Assembly (NCBI GenBank): GCA_036746235.1
Contig: DAIOEN010000035.1
Location: forward strand, 1 to 43,945
Direction: 5' to 3'
Origin: CALARM01 sp036746235
Lineage (GTDB): Bacteria > Vulcanimicrobiota > SpSt-956 > JAKJGF01
Length of the DNA stretch: 43,945 nt
The first letter of the stretch is position 1; each line of letters begins with the position of its first letter. Below, one piece after another: positions 23,263 through 31,821 of this stretch. Position numbers and translations under genes: made by a program. The notes beneath the pieces are model-generated. The model did not search any database, was not told where the DNA came from, and saw only the letters and a list, made by a program, of their open reading frames with translations.

Positions 23263-25526
23263 TTTTTCCCTTCTTTCAATGGTATATTAAAATAAAATGT
23301 AGAACCTTTCCCTTTACCTTCTGATTTTACCCATATATGTCCGCCATGAAGTTCTATAATTCTTTTTACAATAGCAAGACCTATACCGGTACCTTCACTT
23401 TTCTGTTCAAGTTTTTCAAAGAGACCGAATATTTTATTGTGATATTTCTCTTCTATACCTGTTCCGTTATCCTTTATATAAAATACATCTCCTCTGTCAG
23501 TGTTTTTATAGCCGATATTTATCTCAGGTTTATCCTGGTTTCCGGTATATTTTACAGCATTTTCTATCAGGTTCTGCCATACCTCTCTAATCCTTATTCT
23601 GTCGGCATAAACAGAGGGCATGTTTTCATCATAGGAAAATTTTACTTGCTTTTCTTCGAGAAAACCATTTACAAGCTCTGCAGCTTCTTTTACAGAGGAA
23701 GACATGGAGAATTTTGATGAAGGATTTATGATTCTGCCGATTCTTGAAAGCTCAAGTAAGTCTTTCAGTAAATATTCCATTTTGTCTACCGCATTTGAGA
23801 TCCTTTTTATATCAGTCTCCATTCTGTCAAAATTACCTTTTCGTCCGTCGGAAATAATATGTCCGAGGAAACCTTTGATTGTAATAAGAGGACTTTTTAA
23901 ATCATGAGAAACAGTATAGGTGAATCTTTCAAGCTCCGCATTTTTTGCTTCAAGTTCAACGATCTGTTTTTTTATTATGTCACCGGAATTTTTCCTCTGC
24001 AGAAGTCCCCACATGCCTTCCATTAAAAGAGTGAGTTGTTTAACATCTAAATAATCATAATCATCTTCTTTATTTCCTACTCCTGCAAGAGCAACTATTT
24101 TATCGCCGCTGAAAACAGGAATATTCATATGCCTTTTTAATTCAACATGTCCCGGCGGGTAGCCTTTTTTGTCAGGATTATCTTTTTTATAATCATTTGT
24201 TATAACAGGCTTTCTCTGTCTTATTGCTTCTCCCCATAGTCCCGTGTCGGCAACCTTATAGACTAAAGGATACTGGCACATGGCACATTCTTTCATGGCA
24301 GTTTTTGACCATGAATGCATGGTTAAAACTGTTTCATCTTCATTTAAAAAAGCCAGATATCCGAGTTTGCTTGCTGTAAGTTCCACTGCCTTTTCCATCG
24401 TAAAATCCAGAATTTCCTCAAGAGGCCGTTCCTGCATACGTCCCAGGGTCAAAAGGGTTTCAAGGCGATTTTCGTTCATTCGTAATTGTTCTTCTGTTTT
24501 TTTTCTTTCTGCTATATCTCTTGCCTGCTTGATATTCTGCATGGCAAGCAAAGAAAGCTGATTCGCTATGAGAAAGAGAGCTTCTGCAACCTTTTTAAAC
24601 TGTTCTACAGGCATCCTTTTTACCTCTTTTAATGCACTGTAATATTCTTTCTCATCTGCTCCTATTTCCCTTGCATAGGCCATCATCGTTTTCAGGTTCA
24701 TATCCTCATTAATTACCTGTCCTATGAGCCAGTTCGCCACATGCCTGTCACCTACTCTGATGCTTGCTCCTGCATCCCATAACGAACCGCTCAGACATGG
24801 CTGAACAACAGGGCCTGAAGGATTGTATTTACCTATTACAGCATCGGAATGATAACAGTTTGCTCTTCCTTTCGGTGTTTGTCTTATTATATCATTGCAG
24901 AGTCTGCAGAAATTACTCGGTCTGGTAATAGGAGTGCCGTCAATTTCAGTTATAATTGACGCCACACCTGTAGCTTCCGAAAAAGTATCCTGAATTCTTT
25001 GTATTTCTTCTATATGGAATAGATCGCGAAAGGTTATATTATCAGTATCTACAACAGGTTGAGTAAGAAATATAAGTTTTTGTTTGAGTGTTTCCTGTAA
25101 TTTTTTTCTATCCGTAATATCTTCAGAAATGATAAAATATTTATTATTTTCCAGCTTTACCAGGCGAAAGAGGATACTCCTGACATGGCCATCTTTACAC
25201 ATCACATCAAAGTTTCTGATTACAGATTTACAACTGTCAATTTCCTTCATGCTTTCTTCCCAGTCTGATATAACTTTTTTTCTGTAATCCCTGTCAGGAT
25301 AGGCAAATTCAAACCATTCCTTCCCTGCAGGTATATCCTGAAGTGTATAGCCAAATACCTTTATAAACTCTGCATTTATGTATTGAATTTTCGAATCTTC
25401 CCCCAGAATGACTACAGGGAAAGGAAGAAATTCAATAATCTTCATAAAATTTTTTTCGCCTTCAAGCTCACTGCTTTGAAGTATTTCAATTTTTTCGTGA
25501 AGTTTTTTACCAGTTCTTTTTCGCAA
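23259..25526 (-). CDS. Sensor histidine kinase with PAS, PocR and GAF domains
   Basis: The start may be TTG at 25526, which follows AGGAGA; the frame is open to 25631 (ATG) but that extension is AT-rich and not domain-like. Domain order is PAS (FLPFPVVILGEDSKIQYINA), then a PocR ligand domain (about residues 170-335, with FCRLCNDIIRQTPKGRANCY). A GAF domain follows (LGYLAFLNEDETVLTMHSW...KVADTGLWGEAIRQ), then HisKA (FTYTVSHDLKSPLITIKG) and HATPase (IKDNGTGIEEKYH, GTGIGLAIVKRIIE). The PocR cysteines suggest sensing of a small metabolite or redox state. No membrane segment is visible. It is the first gene of the three-gene signalling operon. Confidence 0.92.
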   Translation of the reverse strand: MRKRTGKKLHEKIEILQSSELEGEKNFMKIIEFLPFPVVILGEDSKIQYINAEFIKVFGYTLQDIPAGKEWFEFAYPDRDYRKKVISDWEESMKEIDSCKSVIRNFDVMCKDGHVRSILFRLVKLENNKYFIISEDITDRKKLQETLKQKLIFLTQPVVDTDNITFRDLFHIEEIQRIQDTFSEATGVASIITEIDGTPITRPSNFCRLCNDIIRQTPKGRANCYHSDAVIGKYNPSGPVVQPCLSGSLWDAGASIRVGDRHVANWLIGQVINEDMNLKTMMAYAREIGADEKEYYSALKEVKRMPVEQFKKVAEALFLIANQLSLLAMQNIKQARDIAERKKTEEQLRMNENRLETLLTLGRMQERPLEEILDFTMEKAVELTASKLGYLAFLNEDETVLTMHSWSKTAMKECAMCQYPLVYKVADTGLWGEAIRQRKPVITNDYKKDNPDKKGYPPGHVELKRHMNIPVFSGDKIVALAGVGNKEDDYDYLDVKQLTLLMEGMWGLLQRKNSGDIIKKQIVELEAKNAELERFTYTVSHDLKSPLITIKGFLGHIISDGRKGNFDRMETDIKRISNAVDKMEYLLKDLLELSRIGRIINPSSKFSMSSSVKEAAELVNGFLEEKQVKFSYDENMPSVYADRIRIREVWQNLIENAVKYTGNQDKPEINIGYKNTDRGDVFYIKDNGTGIEEKYHNKIFGLFEKLEQKSEGTGIGLAIVKRIIELHGGHIWVKSEGKGKGSTFYFNIPLKEGKK

Positions 25527-25771
25527 TGACTGTTCTCCTGAGTTTTTCAATATACTATAATTTAAGGGTACAGGAATTTTTATTTTTAATGTCGTAAAAT
25601 AAGGTTTTAGATAAAAATTATGTAGAAGCAATTTATCTAAATAATTTATAATTATAATAATATATGGTGGTGTTAAATAATATAAAAAAGATTACATTTC
25701 GTTATTAATTTTAGAAGCAATATTTATTTTTCATTTTTAAACACAATTCATTAATAAATATTAAATATTTA

Positions 25772-25800
25772 TTGTATTTTATGAAAATTTTTAATATAAT
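25772..25800 (+). promoter_or_regulatory. Promoter of the pseudopilin operon
   Basis: TTGTAT (25772-25777) and TATAAT (25795-25800) are spaced by 17 bases in an AT-rich divergent region. Transcription would start about ten bases before the AAGAGGA ribosome-binding site of the first pilin-like gene at 25818, giving a very short leader. Confidence 0.55.
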
Positions 25801-25817
25801 AAATTAAGAGGATTAAC

Positions 25818-26306
25818 ATGATGAAAAATAATGTTAAAGCTTTTACTCTGGTAGAAATATTAATATCTCTTTCAATTATAGGCGTGGTTGTTACGTCAGC
25901 TCTTGGTCTGTTTATAATAGGTTCAAATTCGATAAAACAGGCCAGCACACATCGTGATGTAACATGGATTATGGAGAAAAAGTTGAGTGAGGTAAAAGAT
26001 CTTTACGAAAAATATCCTCACAGTAAATATCCTTCCGGTGTAACATCGGCAGAGATTTCAGATATAATAACTAATGTATCGGAAATACTTCCCGATACAA
26101 ATCCGGTAGACTTATGGTCTTCATCAGGTCTATCTTCTATGAGCGGAATGGAAAAAATAAATAAACTTTCTTATAATTTTATTATCGCCTTTTACAGTGA
26201 TAATGATGAGATAAAACAGGTAGGAATAGTTATCACATGGTATGATCCCGTAACCGGTAAAGGTAAACAGGACAGTTCTACCATATTTATTTCCAGGGAT
26301 GATTGA
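25818..26306 (+). CDS. Type IV pilin-like / pseudopilin protein (first of three)
   Basis: The 162-residue protein has a class III leader and cleavage/methylation motif, KAFTLVEILISLSIIG near residues 8-23, with the conserved Glu at +5. The hydrophobic helix is followed by a short globular domain ending with WYDPVTGKGKQDSST. This is the layout of minor pseudopilins (PulI/GspI-like), processed by prepilin peptidase and assembled in the inner membrane. An AAGAGGA site precedes the ATG, and the next gene starts 4 bases after its stop. Confidence 0.88.
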   Translation: MMKNNVKAFTLVEILISLSIIGVVVTSALGLFIIGSNSIKQASTHRDVTWIMEKKLSEVKDLYEKYPHSKYPSGVTSAEISDIITNVSEILPDTNPVDLWSSSGLSSMSGMEKINKLSYNFIIAFYSDNDEIKQVGIVITWYDPVTGKGKQDSSTIFISRDD

Positions 26307-26309
26307 TAT

Positions 26310-27014
26310 ATGAATATATGTAAAAAAGGTGTAACTCTTGTAGAATTAATTATTGTTATCCTTATTTTTTCCTTATTCATGATAGTTATTTATTCTACAC
26401 TGGATGTGGGGTTTAAAATGTGGAAACTTGGAGAAACCAGAACGGATGTAGAATCTAAAAGTGAATCCTTTATAAGGAGAATGGCTATGGAAATCAAGAA
26501 TTCCAATTCCTATGCCATAGTTTTTAACGAACCTGATGATGCGAATTCAGTCTATCATTCAGATACTCCCTATATATGTTTTGAAGCACCTGTATATAAC
26601 GGGCAGGTAGCATATAAAGAAGATACAGGAGATATTCTCTGGCAGGGATTTATTTTATATTATGCCATAAAAGATCTGAATGATCCGAATTCCAGTATTC
26701 TTTACAGGAGATATGTGCCCCATGAAAGTTCATCTCCATATTATTCCGATACCAGTGCCAATCCTCAGATGGCAGATCCTAACTCTGTAAAGCAGTGGAT
26801 AACAGAGAGGCCTCCTCTTTCACTGGCAGGTCAGTCCCTTACTGCATGCGGTAAGGTTAAGAATGTTTATTTTAATTATAAAAATTCTCTTGTAAGTATG
26901 AAATTTGAATTTGAAGAACATGTCAGAGGCAGTAAAACTTCCAGGGTTATGATTGCCGGAAAGGCTTCTGTATATAAATTTACGGTAGAAACATCTGTAA
27001 AGCCTGAAAATTAG
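26310..27014 (+). CDS. Minor pseudopilin (PulJ/GspJ-like)
   Basis: The 234-residue protein has the prepilin motif KKGVTLVELIIVILIFSLFM at its N-terminus with Glu at +5. It then has a long globular domain with RTDVESKSESFIRRMAMEIK, resembling the helix after the membrane anchor in J-type pseudopilins. It probably forms a pilus-tip complex with its neighbours. It is the second gene in the cluster, 3 bases after the first and 11 bases before the large PilX-like gene. Confidence 0.85.
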   Translation: MNICKKGVTLVELIIVILIFSLFMIVIYSTLDVGFKMWKLGETRTDVESKSESFIRRMAMEIKNSNSYAIVFNEPDDANSVYHSDTPYICFEAPVYNGQVAYKEDTGDILWQGFILYYAIKDLNDPNSSILYRRYVPHESSSPYYSDTSANPQMADPNSVKQWITERPPLSLAGQSLTACGKVKNVYFNYKNSLVSMKFEFEEHVRGSKTSRVMIAGKASVYKFTVETSVKPEN

Positions 27015-27025
27015 GAGGAAGCTAT

Positions 27026-28813
27026 ATGTATTATGGAAAAAATGAAAAAGCTATAATGCTCATCTCAGTATTAATACTTATTACCATTCTTATGATGCTT
27101 GTTACTTCCATGTTATTAATTGCCACTCAGAATTATAATCTGGCAGGTATGGCGGATAAAAAAGCTAAAGCTCTGAGATCTGCCGAAGCAGGCGTAGAAT
27201 ATGCTCTTTACAGATTGAATAACGATACGTCGTGGACTCCTTCCGGAGACATGTATGTAGATATGTATTTTTCTCAGGGTGAAAAAGCAAAGATTATTGC
27301 TTCGAATTTTAGAAATAATCTGAAGGGTAGTACAAAGATAGGTTCAACACCTCCTTATTCGGCAGAGGTTTTATCGGAAGGCAGCTATAAAGGGCAAAAG
27401 GTCAAAATGAAGGCCATATTCGTCAGAGATGATATGAGTCAGTATCCCCTTGCTTCAGAAGGAAATTTATTGTTAAACTATCAGGAGATTAACGGTGAAA
27501 AAAAGGTTACAGGTAAGAATAATAGTCCGGGAAGACTTCATTCTAACGACAGAATGATTGTGTGGGATCCATACTATGGCAATGTGTTCCTGAATTTAAA
27601 CGAAGGATTTTTATCTTCTGTCGGTAATATGGAATATAATAGATATAACTGGGGAAAGCCTCCTTTTGATTATAAAGAACATGTAAATCCTGCGGAGATT
27701 GCCAATATAAATATAGGCAGTGTCGTAAATAAACATACGGGATATCACACTATATCAGGCGACAGATATTATCTTGTAGGTTATTTTGAATATTCTCCCG
27801 GTAACTACTGTATTCCTCATGAAGGCCCTGCTGCTGTTACTTCCCAGACTACAGATGTAGATTACTGGGATCAGACGAGTGATGATATGGTATACACTCA
27901 TCCTTATAAATACGGTATAGTGTCTTTTACAGAAAGTTCATGTGAAAATTTTATGAATAATTACAGAGAGCTTCAGAGTATAGGGCCTGATATTACTACA
28001 AGTATTCATGAAGAGAAAAGAAATTTAAATTCTTCAAGAAATTTACTTGATTATTACACAGATCTTACATTCGGAGAAATTTACAGCACCGGGTGGGAAG
28101 ACACTATGAATACTCTTGGAATGACCTATTCAGTAAATCTTGACGGAGGGATTGTAGTAACAACATTACAACTCAATGATAATACCTATTGTTCCGGCGC
28201 ACTGGGATTATTTGAAACTCTCCGATTTGACTGTTTTAGAGAGGGCAACGGTGATATAGGCGATGCCCGTTTATTGTCCTTCGTAAAGCCAAAACTAAAA
28301 TTGAATCTGAATAATAAAAACCTCTATAGTGAAGGTGAAATCTCACTACCTTCTATAGATAACGGTACTGTTGCATCAAATGATTCTGTTTATATTTTAT
28401 GTGATCATGGTGAAAATATGACTGTTCTTGCAGAAAACGATATACGTATGTGCATAAAAGACCCGACTCCAGATGTAACCACAGAACCTGTTTCCGACAT
28501 AGAATTAAGCGGTTTACTTTATGCAAAAGATAATATTTATATCGGTACTCTCATCTGGCCTCAAAAAGATTACAACTCATCAGTAGTTTTTAAAGGCAGT
28601 ATAACGGCCAGGGAGAAAGATCCAAACAATAATATGTACTACCCCAGAACAACAAATTCCGATTATGGTTTATCAGAAACTAACATAGCTTTAGCACCTG
28701 AACTTTTAGACACTATTACCCTTATTCATGCAAGTAATGGAGTTCAATCTCTTGTATCAGGGAGAGGGAATAATTTCCGTATAAGAAAAGCTGCCACTAT
28801 GATTGTGAATTAG
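27026..28813 (+). CDS. Large PilX/GspK-like pilus-tip protein
   Basis: The 595-residue protein opens with a short charged leader and a membrane helix (AIMLISVLILITILMMLVTS), followed by KAKALRSAEAGVEYALYRLN. This matches the PilX N-terminal / GspK-type pattern. The remainder is a large beta-rich extracellular region without a recognised domain. Such proteins cap type II secretion or type IV pili tips. A GGAGGA site lies upstream. No secretion ATPase or channel gene is seen in the window. Confidence 0.8.
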   Translation: MYYGKNEKAIMLISVLILITILMMLVTSMLLIATQNYNLAGMADKKAKALRSAEAGVEYALYRLNNDTSWTPSGDMYVDMYFSQGEKAKIIASNFRNNLKGSTKIGSTPPYSAEVLSEGSYKGQKVKMKAIFVRDDMSQYPLASEGNLLLNYQEINGEKKVTGKNNSPGRLHSNDRMIVWDPYYGNVFLNLNEGFLSSVGNMEYNRYNWGKPPFDYKEHVNPAEIANINIGSVVNKHTGYHTISGDRYYLVGYFEYSPGNYCIPHEGPAAVTSQTTDVDYWDQTSDDMVYTHPYKYGIVSFTESSCENFMNNYRELQSIGPDITTSIHEEKRNLNSSRNLLDYYTDLTFGEIYSTGWEDTMNTLGMTYSVNLDGGIVVTTLQLNDNTYCSGALGLFETLRFDCFREGNGDIGDARLLSFVKPKLKLNLNNKNLYSEGEISLPSIDNGTVASNDSVYILCDHGENMTVLAENDIRMCIKDPTPDVTTEPVSDIELSGLLYAKDNIYIGTLIWPQKDYNSSVVFKGSITAREKDPNNNMYYPRTTNSDYGLSETNIALAPELLDTITLIHASNGVQSLVSGRGNNFRIRKAATMIVN

Positions 28814-28853
28814 TGAGTCATAATCAGTGAGCAGTGACCAGTGACCAGTGACT
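28812..28853. repeat. Heptamer repeat block
   Basis: Six 7-base units (AGTGAGT, CATAATC, AGTGAGC, AGTGACC, AGTGACC, AGTGACT) start at the stop codon of the PilX-like gene and lead straight into palindromic element copy B. The direct contact of the two repeat types also occurs inside copies A and C. Confidence 0.75.
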
Positions 28854-28856
28854 ATA

Positions 28857-28922
28857 TTACTGACTTGAGCATAAATATGTGTCACGAGAGCAGTTATATG
28901 TTATTTATGCTCATCACAGTAA
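28857..28922 (+). repeat. Palindromic intergenic element, copy B (shortest)
   Basis: The 66-base copy has 21-base inverted ends that match at 18 positions (TTACTG...TGAGCATAAATA on the left, complement on the right). The core GTCACGAGAGCAGTTATA is shared with copies A and C but lacks their 20-30 base heptamer-containing insert. It sits between convergent genes, so it may form a transcript-end hairpin. Confidence 0.75.
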
Positions 28923-28960
28923 ATAATATATATCATTCACGACTCGGTATTCACCCTTCA

Positions 28961-29536
28961 CTACTTTTTTTCCATACGGGTAATTACTCCGCTCCCTGGC
29001 GGGTATGTAGGAGTGGCAGGTGCAAGAGGAACAGGCACTTCTGTAGGTTTAACCTGCACATCTGAAGGTTTCAGGGAAAGTTCGTTTCTGGCACTCATGT
29101 AAGAAGGATCTATTTCTATAGCTTTTTGTAAAGATTTTATCCCTTCATCAGTTTTATTTAACTGCATCAGGGCTAGTCCTCTGTAATGCCATGTTTTCCC
29201 GCTGTGAGGATTTAATTCCAGAGCTTTATCATAACATGTAAGAGCTTCGGAATAGTGATTTATGGCAGAGAGAGCTGCACCTTTATATATCAGGAGTTCA
29301 CTGTCTTTCGGATGAAGTTTTAACATGTCATCATAATAGGTTATGGCTTCTCTGAATTTTTTCTCTTTGTATAAATCTATGCCTTTTTTAATATATTCAG
29401 CAGTTTCTGTTATTTCTTTAGCTGTCTGTGAAGGTTTTATAGACAGGGAATTTCCGTCTTCTCCGTTGTTTTTTACGGTCTGACAGGAAGTAAGGAGGCA
29501 TGATAAAATTATAATAAATGCAATATATTTATACAT
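28961..29536 (-). CDS. TPR-repeat lipoprotein
   Basis: The 191-residue protein begins with a lipoprotein signal ending LLTSC (residues 14-18), so the mature protein is lipid-anchored through Cys18. About three TPR units follow (YKEKKFREAITYYDDMLKL, then HYSEALTCYDKALELNPHSG and NKTDEGIKSLQKAIEIDP). The C-terminal tail is rich in Pro and Val. The TPR units resemble those of the kinase and TPR proteins elsewhere in the window. It is the last of three leftward genes encoding exported proteins. Partner unknown. Confidence 0.85.
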   Translation of the reverse strand: MYKYIAFIIILSCLLTSCQTVKNNGEDGNSLSIKPSQTAKEITETAEYIKKGIDLYKEKKFREAITYYDDMLKLHPKDSELLIYKGAALSAINHYSEALTCYDKALELNPHSGKTWHYRGLALMQLNKTDEGIKSLQKAIEIDPSYMSARNELSLKPSDVQVKPTEVPVPLAPATPTYPPGSGVITRMEKK

Positions 29537-29568
29537 AAATTCCTCTTACTTTTTCCGTAAGTTATGTT

Positions 29569-29922
29569 TTATCTCCCTGTAATTTTTATGACCAGCCTGT
29601 GATGAACCTGGAAAGATATATCAGGTCGATAATAGTCAAAATTTCCGGAGTATTCTGCTTCTGCCTGTAAAGAACCGGCGCTCTGAGTCAGTTTTCTGAG
29701 GACAACTCCGTACCCGTCCAGTATCTCACATACAACAACTACATTATCAACAGTTTCAGAACCGGTATTTTTTATTTTGAAAGAGACTCTGTACGTATCG
29801 GCATTATAATAACTTGTGATTTTGTTCTCTATAAACTTTATATCCTCGACAGATGCCATTACCTGTGCCATTAAAAAAATTACAAATATAGTTAAAGATA
29901 GTAAAAAAAATCTGCTTTTCAT
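29569..29922 (-). CDS. Secreted protein with FxLYD-like beta domain
   Basis: The 117-residue protein has a signal peptide (MKSRFFLLSLTIFVIFLMAQVMA) followed by one beta-sandwich domain. Its pattern, VSFKIKNTGSETVDNVVVVC then GVVLRKLTQSAGSLQAEAEY, resembles FxLYD/DUF3426-type domains. It probably acts outside the membrane. It lies 5 bases downstream of the 239-residue secreted protein and 32 bases upstream of the TPR lipoprotein, so the three are probably co-transcribed. Function unknown. Confidence 0.7.
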   Translation of the reverse strand: MKSRFFLLSLTIFVIFLMAQVMASVEDIKFIENKITSYYNADTYRVSFKIKNTGSETVDNVVVVCEILDGYGVVLRKLTQSAGSLQAEAEYSGNFDYYRPDISFQVHHRLVIKITGR

Positions 29923-29927
29923 AGTGG

Positions 29928-30647
29928 TTACCGCCTTTCCGATTCAAGTTTTACAATATATTCGGACGCTTGAAATATATCCTTTTCCACCGGTTTCCCG
30001 TCTTTTATTCCTCCTGCATTCATATCATATAGATGTAAGATTACATCAATTTCTTTCTCATGACCTTTTCCCTTACTCTGCCAGTATTTATCTGCTTTAT
30101 CCAGAAGAGAAAGTCTGTTTTCTATGTCTTTTTTTGCCTTATCCAGAACCTCTTTTTTTACTGTTCCTTTTTTATAAAGCTCTTCTACAAGGTAAAGTTT
30201 TTTGTTCAATTCCTCTCTTGTATCCACCCCTGTACAGTCCCATTCCTGAATCATCATCGGCTCATAACAGCATGGCAGTTCTACTTTACCTTCAAGAGTG
30301 GTACGTAAATTTTCACTGTAAATAAGATTGATTGCCTCTGCAGATATTTGAGAGAGATACCTTTCTTTTATGAGTTTCTCATAAATGCCGGCCATGGATT
30401 TTTTTTCTTTTTCAACTGTGCTGTAAATATCCTCGAAATTTTTCACTTTAACCAGATCCATTTCATCCCATTTTTTGACTATTTCCTTCCATCCTTCTGT
30501 TTCATAAATCTTATCTGCAGAGACAGAGTCATTTCGGGCAATAATCTGTGCCACAGCAGGTTTGTCAGCAGGGGAACCATAACTGCCTGTGACCATCAGG
30601 GAAAACATAATAGAAGCAGTGATAAGTTTATTTGTTTTATCAGTCAT
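29928..30647 (-). CDS. Secreted protein of unknown function, helical
   Basis: I chose the ATG at 30647 because a GAGGGTG site precedes it and it begins a signal peptide (MTDKTNKLITASIMFSLMVTGSYG). The frame is open to 30725. The 239 residues are mostly charged helices (EEVLDKAKKDIENRL-like segments) with a CC pair in VELPCCYEPMMIQEWDCTG. The cysteines suggest a disulfide or metal site. I do not recognise the family. It is first in a run of three exported-protein genes. Confidence 0.65.
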   Translation of the reverse strand: MTDKTNKLITASIMFSLMVTGSYGSPADKPAVAQIIARNDSVSADKIYETEGWKEIVKKWDEMDLVKVKNFEDIYSTVEKEKKSMAGIYEKLIKERYLSQISAEAINLIYSENLRTTLEGKVELPCCYEPMMIQEWDCTGVDTREELNKKLYLVEELYKKGTVKKEVLDKAKKDIENRLSLLDKADKYWQSKGKGHEKEIDVILHLYDMNAGGIKDGKPVEKDIFQASEYIVKLESERR

Positions 30648-30805
30648 GTAGACACCCTCTTTTCTTAAATGTGACGCCTTATAGGAAGATAAACTATGAA
30701 TTATAATATCTTCATTAACGATCATACCAGATTTTGATTGTAAAATAAAGTATAAGATGAAGTAAATCCCAGTTTGTTTTATTTATAAACTGTAATAAGG
30801 AAAAT

Positions 30806-31666
30806 TTAAGAGATAATATCCCTGTATTCTTCGATTAAATCTGAAATATCCTTATCATCTCTAAATTTTTCCAGATAACTAAGACCATTTTCTTTTTTAA
30901 ACCATAGAATATTCTCAGCAGCCAGCAGTTTTATCTCACTCTTTTCACTCTCCAGAAAAGACAGAAGAATGGAAAAAGACTCTTCTGTCCTGTAACAATA
31001 GAGAGTAGATATTAATTTTTTTATAATCTTCTCTGAAGGCGATTTCAGCAAAAAAATTATATCCTTTACATCTTTTATCTTACCTTTGCTCCAGAGTATC
31101 ATATCATCAATCTCACAGAGTATATTTATAATTTCCCCTTCCTCCTCTGTTGAACCTAATCTGGAGAGAAGTTCGTCATATCTATTCAATCTGATTTTTA
31201 TGGATTTGTAGCTACCTTCCTTTATACAGGCAGGACATAAACAGAGTTTCCTTCCGTGGGAGCCGGGAAAATATCTCCATCCCACAGTCTGAGGTAATTT
31301 TTTGTATTTAATAATATCCTTTAACTCTACTTTTCCGGGTAAAATTACTTCCCATCCTTCTCCTGTTTTATTTTCCATGGCAAGTTTTACCGCCTCACCT
31401 GCAGATATTTTAACATGTTCTTTATTATAATGGCCGCACCATACGTCTTCTTTATTTTTTATACGAAAATAAATTCCGGAAATATTCTTACCCTCTGCCC
31501 ATCTTTTCATTTCCCTTACCCATTGATGGGACATGTAATAACTCTGTGTAACAGGCATACAGAAAACCCCGGAGGGAATATTTTCATTTATTTTTCTGCC
31601 CTTTATACCATTTTTCTTTATATTTTTTATGTTTTTTTCCTGTGTTACATGGAGAAAGACAGACAA
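30806..31666 (-). CDS. HEAT-repeat protein with ADP-ribosyltransferase-like N-terminus
   Basis: The N-terminus (MSVFLHVTQEKNIKNIKKNG) resembles the entry strand of ADP-ribosyltransferase-fold proteins. The conserved block YMSHQWVREMKRWAEGK and VGWRYFPGSHGRKLCLCPAC, with CLCPAC as a possible metal ligand, occurs in an uncharacterised bacterial family. Residues 190-286 look like HEAT-type repeats. No catalytic triad can be assigned. It may be a cytosolic regulator or a defence-related protein; this is a guess. Confidence 0.6.
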   Translation of the reverse strand: MSVFLHVTQEKNIKNIKKNGIKGRKINENIPSGVFCMPVTQSYYMSHQWVREMKRWAEGKNISGIYFRIKNKEDVWCGHYNKEHVKISAGEAVKLAMENKTGEGWEVILPGKVELKDIIKYKKLPQTVGWRYFPGSHGRKLCLCPACIKEGSYKSIKIRLNRYDELLSRLGSTEEEGEIINILCEIDDMILWSKGKIKDVKDIIFLLKSPSEKIIKKLISTLYCYRTEESFSILLSFLESEKSEIKLLAAENILWFKKENGLSYLEKFRDDKDISDLIEEYRDIIS

Positions 31667-31821
31667 TTACATTTGCTCCTTTAGAGTTCAGGTTGAAATT
31701 CTTTAAAAAATAATAGAAAAACTGTGAACAGTGAAATTGGGACAGTAAGAAGGATATAAATTTTGATATAATACAGGAGCCAGGTGTAAGGAGATTTACT
31801 TTTTTATAGAAATATGGAAAA

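Noticed and set aside
23337..24561. Plus-strand frames opposite the PAS/PocR/GAF kinase
   Set aside because: They are antisense to well-defined kinase domains and have no ribosome-binding sites.
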